64,000 nucleotides of DNA from Combretum micranthum. Its lineage: Eukaryota > Streptophyta > Magnoliopsida > Myrtales > Combretaceae. Position 1 is the stretch's first letter, and each line of letters begins with the position of its first letter. The notes beneath the pieces are model-generated. The model was not told where the DNA came from, did not search any database, and saw nothing but the letters and a program-made list of their open reading frames with translations. The stretch spans positions 62,001 through 126,000 of the forward strand of contig JAMXBD010002770.1 of assembly GCA_024138025.1 (NCBI GenBank), written 5' to 3'. Shown here in pieces: positions 56,143 through 64,000 of the stretch. The translations under genes and the position numbers were made by a program.

Positions 56143-57104
56143 CTAGCTCCTCATAATATCTTCCTTTGTTTGGTGCACTTTCTCAACTTCTTCTTCTTCT
56201 TGCTCATCATCACTCCAATCATCAAGATTTCTTAAAACAGATTCCATAGTCTCCACACCTACATTCTCTTCAACAGACTCAGATAAACTCATCAAATATA
56301 TAGTATAACAGGAACCTTTATCAAATCTTTTCATTGCATCATAAACATTAAAGGTTACCTGATCATTTTCTACCCTTAAAGTGAGTTTACCTTGTTCCAC
56401 ATCAATTAATGCTTTAGGTTGCAAGGAATGGTCTGCCAAGAATCATTGGGACTTCACGATCTCATCCATTTCCAAGACTATAAAGTCTACAGGAAATATG
56501 AATTTGTCAACCTTCACCAGAACGTTTTCAACAATACCACGTGGGTATTTGACACTTCTATCTGCAAGTTGCAAGGTGACATGAGTTCTTTGCATTCTTC
56601 AAGTCCTAATTTCCTGAAAATGGATAAAGGCATAAGATTAATACTTGCACCAGAATCAATAAGTACTTTATCAAAATGAAATTTTCCTATAGTGCAAGGA
56701 ACAGTAAAACTCCCCTGATCTCTTTGTTTGGTAGGCAAATGTGGTAGACTTTTCTGCAAAATCATGGAGCATTCTCCTTGAGCATCCGGTTCATTTCCAT
56801 CTCCTTCTTTCTTAGTAAGCAATTCCTTGATAAATTTTGCATATGAAGGCATTTCTTGAATCACTTCTAAGAATGGAATATTGATTTGCAACTTCTTGAA
56901 GACATCCAGAAATTTTGAAAATTGTTCATCCAATCTTTGTTGCTTCAATCTTCCCGGAAAAGGAATCGGTGGAACATAAGCTTTTACTTCAGGTGATTTT
57001 TGCACAGGTTCCTCTATCTTTTGTTTTCCTTTGTCTTTAACTGGAATCTCCTCAGTTTCTTGAATTTTTGACTTAGCGGTCTCAACTTCTTTGCCACTTC
57101 TCAA
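56143..57104 (-). pseudogene. Athila protease region (frame-broken)
   Basis: Pieces 56514-57104 and 56143-56439. The catalytic loop is VLIDSGASINLMPLSI (DSG). The MILGRPFL motif lies in a shifted frame near 56430, then KALIDVEQGKLTLRV continues. Lys/Glu-rich N-terminal linker. Confidence 0.9.
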
Positions 57105-57167
57105 AACAATTGCATCACAGTTTTGGGATTTTCCTCAGTGTTGCTTGGTAAAGAACCAGATGGTCTA

Positions 57168-58370
57168 TTACCAACTTGCTGAGCAAGTTGATGGATTTTC
57201 CCTTGAAGATCTTGAATAATTGCATGCTGATTGTTGAGTGAAAGTCTTCAACAATTCATCAGTTGAAATTTGATTTTGCTGAGGTGGAGGTGAAGGCTGA
57301 GTATTTCTTGTGGGAGCTTGTCTTTGAAATCCATGTGAGGGCTTGAAAACATTTGCATCATTCTTGTAAGAAAGATTTGGATGATTACGCCATTTTGGAT
57401 TATAAGTATTTGAATATGGTCCATAATTAATTCTCCCAAAATTTCCAACATAGTTGAGTTGCTCTCCACTTGATGATGGTGTATTGCCATGAGGATAATC
57501 ATAAACTGAATGTGGTCTTGAGCACAACTCACAAGTAGCAACTTGATTAGAATTTAAAGAACTAGATGCTACAAGTTTACTCACTTGTGTAGTTAAAGCT
57601 GAAACTTGAGCAGTGAGTTGTTGCATGGATTCACTATCTTAAACAGATTCCACCTTTGATCTTATCCTTTCACAGCTCCAGTTGTGAGCACTAGAAGCTA
57701 ATTCTTCAATTAAGGTACTAGCTTCATCATATGTCTTTCCCATGAGTGATCCTCCGGATGTAGCATCCACTAATGATCTCAAAGTCTCATCTAGACTGAG
57801 ATAAAAATTTTCAATCAAAAGATTATCCAGAAGTCCGTGATGTGGGCATTTCCTAACTGCTTCTTTGAATCTTTCCCAAGCTTCATATAATGATTCTCTA
57901 TGAAACTTTGTGAAGTTGGTGATCTCATTCCTTAGTCTGGCAGTTCTGGCAGGAGGGAAAAATCTCTTCAAAAATTTTGTTGTCAAGTCTGCCCATGAAG
58001 TAATTGACTCGGGTGGTTGAGAGTTGAACCATGCCAATGCTTTATCCCTTAAAGAGAAAGGAAAAAGCTACATTCTAATGGCCTCATCGGTAACACCATT
58101 AAGCTTGATAGTGTTGCAATATTGGAGGAATTTGGCAACGTGCTCATCCGGTGTTTCATTTGGATATCCTCCAAATTGATGTGATTCAACCATTTGAATC
58201 AATGCTGGTTTAAGCTCAAAATTGTTGGCTTGAACTGCAGTTCTTCTCACAGCAGGACCTTGAATAGTTGGTACAGTGTAATCCCTAAGTGCTCTAACAG
58301 GTACAGCTTGAATTTGATTGTTGTTGTGATCATTGTTTCCCTCATTGTTTCTTGGATCGATTTCTGCCAT
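57168..58370 (-). pseudogene. Athila gag, one frame with in-frame TAG and TAA
   Basis: Starts at the ATG 58370 (MAEIDPRNNEG). The frame continues to 57168 interrupted by TAG at 58068-58070 (between AIRM and LFPFSLRDKALAW) and TAA at 57639-57641. Capsid region with FELKPALIQMV, WADLTTKFLKRFFPPARTA and FYLSLDETLRSLVDATSGG. A zinc-finger-like CELCSRPH lacks its last Cys (YDYP). The C-terminal part shifts frame after DELLKTF. Confidence 0.92.
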
Positions 58371-58557
58371 TTCTTTTTGTCTTCTACGGTTTTCTCTCCT
58401 CTATTGACGTAAAGTTCTTTTAATTTCTGGATCTATTGGTAGAAGATCAGCACTTCTACTTCTTTGCATATAACCTGTGAAGAGGAAAGAAAAGAATCAA
58501 TTCTTGGAAAACACCTAAACTACTAGCAAAACTAAAAGTAATCTAATATTAATTTTG
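58371..58557 (-). other. Athila leader
   Basis: Short untranslated stretch between primer site and gag; no feature seen. Confidence 0.6.
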
Positions 58558-58574
58558 GTCCCCGGCAACGGGCC
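58558..58574 (-). other. Primer-binding site of the Athila element
   Basis: Sense-strand TTGGCCCGTTGCCGGGGA, close to the TGGCGCCGTTGCCGGGGA site of Athila elements, complementary to Asp tRNA. It follows the LTR end after a few bases. Confidence 0.88.
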
Positions 58575-58581
58575 AAAAACT

Positions 58582-59816
58582 TGATCTGAATAGGATGTGT
58601 ATATAAATAATTTCAGATACTACCAGCAATGTACTGGGTCTTGATCAAGTAATATAGAATGAGTAGAGTATCGTTCCCACAAGACTAAATTAACTACTAG
58701 ATTGGTATTAGCTTATACTAATATTTAGGCAATCAAAGTTGATCAATTACTAACTAATTATATCTATATGAATGCAAATGAGAATGTGAGAAGATATATA
58801 AGATGAATGTGGGAAGGAAAAGAATCCATCCTAATCTTACTATAATACTGAATTTATATTATATGAACAATTAGGATTATGGATATTTGTAAGAAATTGT
58901 AAAGACCAAAACAAAGTTTTAGTAACCATAAAATAATCTATTAGCTTCCGCTATACAAAATTATCAATGGAATCTAATTTATAATCATAAATCTTCCAAT
59001 TCTATGATTATCTAATATCCTAAATTAACTTCTCCTAATTCCTTAGTGAGAAATTAAAATAAAATATTGCATGAAGTACATGGAACAATTTCTAAATTAA
59101 AATCAAACTTGATTGTTTCCACAAATGTGTTTAATTTCAATTCATGAATTCCTATGAACCCTAATTCTTTTTCCAAATCATCAGAATTCTTATCAATTCA
59201 ATTTCAGTCAGAAATAAAATAGATAACTAGGATCATTCAATACAAATATTCCATAATTCTAACAATCCTATAATATAAATTCAATAATCATTTAGCAAAA
59301 TTAGGACTTCATCACTTCCCACAAAGAAATGTTTAGCTACTCATGGATAATGATTCAAAAATCAAATAAGAATATGTAATTGATAGCATTATAAACAAAT
59401 AATTCAGATAAATGAATTGCATAAGAAATAGATATCACCAATTCAAGTATCACAATCTTCAATTACAATTCTTGAAAGCTCACAATTTCTCTCACAAATC
59501 TCTATGAAATGCTAGACTATTTCTGTACTCAAGTGTACTACTTTGCTTCTGCTTGTTGATGAATGTTGGAGGGGGGAGAACCCCTATTTATAGGAAAAAT
59601 TTCGTGCAAGACATTAAATGAAATTTGCTGTTTCACTTCGTACGCCGGCAGTTATGGATCCTACGCCGGTGGCTTACAGAGGTGTATCATCAATTTCTTC
59701 TTTGCGCAGCAGTGCACTGGTAGCTTTCAACTTTGGTTACACAGGTAGGCCACTTCTATGCCGACAGCTTAGATGTAGATCTAGCCGGTGTATGTGATGA
59801 GAAATGAAAGGTTGTG
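58582..59816 (-). repeat. Athila 5' LTR, truncated
   Basis: Aligns with 37986 to about 39205 of the 3' LTR. The match stops after GAAATGAAAGGTTGTG; beyond it the Tekay remnant begins. About 0.5 kb of the LTR's outer (U3) end is absent. Confidence 0.92.
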
Positions 59817-60475
59817 TACCAAGACATGGAACAAATTATGTACTCAAGACAGGTTTGGCGACAGAGCCAATCGATGTACTAGATTTCTAACTCTTTCCAG
59901 TATATCAAAGGGTCCAATGTATCTCGGGCTCAACTTCCCTTATATACGTACTCTTCGTATGCTCCTAATGGGATTCGCTTTTAAGTACACATGATCACTT
60001 ACTTGGAATTCGAGAACTCATCTCGTTAGATCTACCCAACTCTTTTGCTAGTCTTAAGCTTCCTTCATCTTTTGCTGTATGACTCTCACTTTATTGGCCG
60101 CATCTTTACTAAGTTTGGCCTAATGGCAAGCTTCTATACGTCATCCAAAAGTAGAGGTGACCTACAACACCGTCCATACAAGGCCTCATAGGGTGGCATA
60201 TGAATGGTCGTGTGGTAGCTATTATTGTAAGCAAACGCAATTAGTGGTATGTGATTATCCCAGCTTCCCTTGAATTTCAAGGAACATGCTCTCAGCATGT
60301 CTTCTAGGGTTTGAATTGTTCACTCAGACTGTCCATATGTCTGAGGGTGATATGCGGTACTAAAATGTAGCTTTATACCCAAACTCTTTTGTAAGCTTGT
60401 TCAAAACTTAGATATAAACCTCGGGTCTCGATCTGTAATAATTCCCATGGGTATGCCATGTAGTCGCATTATTTC

Positions 60476-60697
60476 TTAGATATAGATCTTGGCTAACTTG
60501 TCCATAGAGTATGTCATATTGATTGGTAAAAAGTGTGTTGACTTTGTCAACCGATCCACAATCACCCATACCGCATCATAACCTATTGGAGTTTTTGGAA
60601 AGCCGCACACGAAATCCATGGATATCTGATCCCATTTCCATTCATGGATAAGCAAAGGCTTTAACAATCCCCCTGGCCTTTGATGCTCTACCTTCAC
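60476..60697 (-). pseudogene. Integrase core fragment of the decayed Tekay
   Basis: 73 codons: KVEHQRPGGLLKP, WDQISMDFVCG (first catalytic Asp) and DRLTKSTHFLPI. Other integrase parts lie outside this piece in broken frames. Confidence 0.9.
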
Positions 60698-61654
60698 TTA
60701 TTGGCAAATTGTACATTTCATTACAAAATCTACTACATCCCTCTTCATACCATTCCACTAGTAGTAACTTTTCAAGTCCTTATACATTTTGGTACCTCCG
60801 GGGTATACAGTATAGCAGAGTTGTGAGCTTTACTCATAATTTCCTTCCTTAGCTCCTTATCCCCTTGTACACAAAGTCGTCCCTCTTCTAACCACATCTT
60901 CTCATCTATTACAAAGTCAGAGTATTTTCCTTCCTTGATCTCCCTTTAAGCTTTTGCATTACGTCATCATACCATTGAGCCTATTTGATTCTCTCAACCA
61001 AGGTCGGTTCCAACACCAAATTAGCTATCTCAAGTTCCACACATTGTCCTATAAATTCAATCTTTAATTTCTCGAATTCTCTTATTAGTTCCTTTTGACT
61101 TGTGATTAATGCAGCTACTTCCCCATAATTTTTCCAGCTCCGAGCATCCGCAACTGCATTTACCTTTCCCTAACAATAGTTAGTTAATTCCCATATCATA
61201 GTCTTTGATTAACTCCAACCATCTTCTTTGCCTCATATTTAGTTCTTTTTGTGTGAACAAATACTTAAGGCTTTTATGATTTGTATATATTTCACACCTT
61301 TGTCCATATATATAAGCTTCAAAGCAAAGACAACTACGGCTAACTCCAGATCATGTGTGGGGTAGTTCCGCTCATGTGGTCTCAACTGTCAATAAGCATA
61401 AGCAATAACTTTTCCTTCTTACATTAATACACATCCAAGACCATTCCTTGAAGTGTCACTATGCACAGTATAAGGTTTCTTCGAGTTTGGCAAAACTAAG
61501 ATTAATGCCGATACTAGCCGTTGTTTTAGCTTTTGGAAACTTTGCTTCTGTTTATCTGTCCAAATAAACTTCTCATTTTTCTGTGTTAATTGGGTTAAGG
61601 GCTTAGCTATTTTTGAAAAATCCTTTACAAAGTTACGATAATAGCTAACAAGTC

Positions 61655-62092
61655 CTAAAAGCTCCTTACTTTAGTTACCTTTTGTGGTTGTTTCCAATCC
61701 ACTACAACCTTAATCTTTTTAGGGTCGACTGATATGCCTTCTCTTGACACAACATGTCCTAAAAAGGATACCCGATCTAGCCAAAAGTCACACTTAGACA
61801 ACTTTGAGTATTGCTTATTTTCTCTCAAATTTTGCAACGTCACTTCATGTTGTTTCTTACTCTTTGAGTAGATCAGAATGTCGTCGATGAAGACTATTAC
61901 ACACTTGTCCAAGAATGGTTTGTAAACTCTATTCATGAGAGCCATGAATGAAGCTAGTGCATTGGTCAAACCAAAAGGCATCACAAAAAATTCATAGTGT
62001 CCATAACGTGTGCGAAAAGCTGTCTTTGGCACATCTTCTGGTTTTATCCTTAATTGGTGATATCCAGAGCATAAGTCAATGAGTAAAAACAC
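61655..62092 (-). pseudogene. Reverse transcriptase fragment of the decayed Tekay
   Basis: 145 codons: [19 protein letters not shown] with the first catalytic Asp, [10 protein letters not shown], the catalytic pair in [11 protein letters not shown], and [17 protein letters not shown]. Stops flank both sides. The RNase H region (about 61100-61520) is recognisable only in pieces. Confidence 0.93.
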
Positions 62093-62489
62093 GCGTGCTC
62101 CTTGTAGCTAATCAAATAGATCATCAATCCTAGATAAAGGGTATCGATTCTTAATTGTAACCTTATTGAGCTCACGGTAATCGATACATAGCCTTATGGA
62201 TCTTTCCTTCTTCTTTACGAATAGTATAGGTACGCCCCATGGCGACACACTAAGCCTTATGAACTTCTAATCCAAGAGTTCTTGTAACTGAGTTTTTAAC
62301 TCCTTTAGTTCAACTGGTGCCATCCAGTAAGGTGCCTTTGATATTGGTTCTGTATTCGGAGCCAAATCGATTTCAAAATCAATTTCCCTCTTTGGGGTAA
62401 CCCAGGTAACACATCTAGAAATACATCCAGATATTCATCCACAACCAGTATATTTCTTACCTCTCATGGTTCTTTCTCATCAGAGGTAC

Positions 62490-62860
62490 CCTTAATGGGC
62501 ATTATGGTCTCTCCAACAAACTGCACTTCTTTCCCGTATTGATCATTAAAGCTTATTATCTTCTTTAGACAATCCACAATGCTTTAACCATGGTCAACCA
62601 GCTCATGCCGAGATGACCTCGTACTTACTCATTTCCGGCACTATCAAATCACTTCTAATGGGCTGTCCTTGAATTTTCAATGGAAAATCCTTCAACATCT
62701 CTAGAGTCGCAAGACACTTCCTGTGGGTGTCTTGATTCATAGGATAGAGGTGGTTGTGACTATTGGTAAACTAAGCTATCTAACAAAATTAGTGGTGATG
62801 AACGAGTGTGTTGCTCCAGTATCAAACACATAGGCCTCACTTCTATTCGCCCATATGTGT
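62490..62860 (-). pseudogene. Protease remnant of the decayed Tekay
   Basis: Sense-strand codons for AYVFDTGATHSFITT (Asp codon at about 62823) preserve the catalytic loop; a stop follows within ten codons. Confidence 0.8.
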
Positions 62861-63022
62861 CTTATGTTCAACAAATGCTAATTACTACTTACACCTTCGT
62901 CGTCCTTACTACTTATCTATCCTGTGTTTTAGAGTTTTAACTTTTCTTTAATAGCTTTACGTTTAATGAAAAACTGGTAATTAAAAGGAAAACTTTAATT
63001 AAAAGAGAGTTTTGTAGTTGAC
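62861..63022 (-). other. Putative gag-protease intron of the decayed Tekay (162 nt)
   Basis: Sense strand GTTACAG/GTCAAC donor and ACATAAG/ACACATATGG acceptor flank an AT-rich segment at the same codon as the intron of the full-length copy. Flanking exons align; the segments themselves do not. Confidence 0.65.
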
Positions 63023-63269
63023 CTGTAACTAAACCACATCGTTCTATACTCCTTGGTCAAGGCTGCCAGTTCCATCCTCATCATCTCTTTTTTCCACCAT
63101 CCAACTGCCCTCGAAGTTATAGAGTCTCATTCTATGCATGGCTGATGTTGCATGGCTTCTACTCCTACTCCCGCTCTTTGCTGTGCTTACACTACCAGGT
63201 GTTCCATAAGGTCGGGCTGCAACACTCTTCCTTTGTGGGCATTCTGTTGCAAGGTATCCTTTTCTTTAC

Positions 63270-63402
63270 ATGTAAAGCAAGTGACAGCCATCTTTTTCGG
63301 GCAAGGCATGGGCCATGTGACCAGATTCGCCACAAAAGAAACACTTGTTTTTCAGCTGTAAGCTTTGTCTGGGATAGTGTGCCTCTTTACACTTCTGATA
63401 AA
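63270..63402 (-). pseudogene. gag zinc-knuckle remnant of the decayed Tekay
   Basis: KCKEAHYPRQS, CFFCGESGHMAHAL and CFTCKEKD are recognisable; each knuckle lacks at least one Cys or His. A frame on the opposite strand (63145-63411) is a shadow. Confidence 0.75.
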
Positions 63403-64000
63403 TGTCATTAGACCCTTAATTTTGGTGCTATTTGAACATTCTTGGTATGTAATTTTTGAGATTTCATGGAGAAAAGGACATTTATTTTGTGAAAAATTCA
63501 TTTCTTGGCTTAAAGATCATATTTGGAAGTTTTTATGATGGTTCAAAGGAAATTAAAGCAAATTAAACAAGTTTGAATCAATTTTGTTCAAGAAGGAAGT
63601 TTATGTTTTCATCCTTGGCAGGGAAGGACTGGGAGGAAGAGGTCAGAATGCAAAAGAGAAGTTTAATCTTCATCCTTACCTTCATCCTTAGCCAAGAAGG
63701 ACGCGAAGGATGCGAACAGCAGCTACACATGAAGAAAAGTTTTCAGCCTTTTATTCATCCTCGCCCAGGGCTGACAGTCAAGGAAGACATCAGAATGCTT
63801 TTAAACAAGTTTTAGTTATTTTTGCCTTCATCCTTGGCCCGATCCTGGCCATGCTGACGCCTGAGGATGAACTGGATTTTTCCAAAAGTATAAATAGAGC
63901 TCTGTTTTCTTGTTTTACAGTTTTAGATCATTTTTTTAGGCTCTAAGACAGAAATTACGAAGGAAATTACGAAGAAATTGCTAGGGCATCCATTGAAGAT
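63403..64000 (+). mobile_element. Possible 5' part of an unclassified LTR
   Basis: Sequence changes character at about 63.40 kb. TGTCATTAGACCC could be an LTR start. About 485 bp on is TATAAATA (63889-63896), and repeated TTCATCCTTGGCC-type words (63610-63840) resemble U3 enhancer repeats. No coding domain was recognised in the short frames here. The plus orientation is inferred from the TATA box only. Confidence 0.35.
63889..63896 (+). promoter_or_regulatory. TATA box candidate
   Basis: TATAAATA followed by GAGCTC and a T-rich stretch, typical of a U3/R boundary. Confidence 0.4.

Larger units (their letters stand above)
37986..59816 (-). mobile_element. Athila-type Ty3/gypsy element (interrupted, 5' LTR truncated)
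   Basis: Minus strand. In sense order: partial 5' LTR (59816-58582), Asp-type primer site, gag, protease, RT, RNase H, integrase, spacer split by a 9.4-kb nested insertion (43425-52799), env-like ORF, polypurine tract, 3' LTR (39721-37986). Frames are broken but lineage motifs are clear. The left flank is GCACC; the matching duplication cannot be checked because the 5' LTR stops at 59816 against Tekay sequence. Confidence 0.94.
59817..63402 (-). mobile_element. Decayed Tekay-type internal region without LTRs
   Basis: Minus strand; in sense order gag zinc knuckles (about 63400-63270), intron-like segment, protease, RT, RNase H and integrase, ending abruptly in the integrase C-terminal region at 59817. 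Similar over its whole length to 23.8-27.4 kb of the full-length Tekay but with many stops, substitutions and indels. No LTR on either side. Older than, or from a different subfamily to, the full-length copy. Confidence 0.93.

Overview
The window looks like gene-free, retrotransposon-packed heterochromatin from a large plant genome. No host gene, tRNA or rRNA could be supported. All coding sequence belongs to two plant Ty3/gypsy lineages: Tekay-type chromoviruses (initiator-Met primer site TGGTATCAGAGC, C-terminal chromodomain) and an Athila-type element (Asp-tRNA-like primer site, env-like third ORF). The species cannot be named from this sequence.

Layout. Positions 1-2203 are the 3' part of a long LTR (LTR0), followed by LTR J (about 2204-3369, resuming 10244-12252). 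Into J went solo LTR A (3370-10238, target duplication GGATC), and into A went solo LTR B (6761-10178, TAAGC). Near the 3' end of J sits LTR C (12253-16974, 3' end lost). Into C went element D: 5' LTR 16975-19840 plus 35791-36395, primer site, an extra ORF and the first codons of gag up to 37985. The D LTR was hit by solo LTR E (19841-19879 plus 32496-35785, ACTTT). E was hit by a full-length Tekay element on the minus strand (19880-32495, GTTTA, LTRs of about 3.55 kb). The D gag was hit by an Athila element on the minus strand (37986-59816). Between its env-like and integrase regions the Athila was hit by a compound LTR (43425-52799, ATAAT) made of LTR H, a 5' fragment of LTR G, and solo LTR F (47023-52018, AACGA). 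From 59817 to about 63.4 kb lies a decayed Tekay internal region, and after it a fragment that may be the start of another LTR.

Most unusual content. The long, non-coding Tekay-type LTRs share RNA-like architecture. A pair of adjacent hairpins recurs in ten LTR copies with compensating base changes and with G.U pairs only in the transcribed sense. It lies 124-142 nt upstream of a splice-acceptor-like site in nine cases. At least three LTR families carry, a little further upstream, their own array of short hairpins with a fixed loop and varying but complementary stems. Other points are an uncharacterised ORF between primer site and gag in element D, a GT-AG intron separating gag from protease in two Tekay copies, and LTRs whose length follows the copy number of a roughly 170-bp internal unit.

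The full-length Tekay is the youngest insertion in its branch, and its LTRs differ mainly by small indels. Its polyprotein is broken mainly by single-base indels, several in short T runs, so real decay and sequencing error cannot be separated here.
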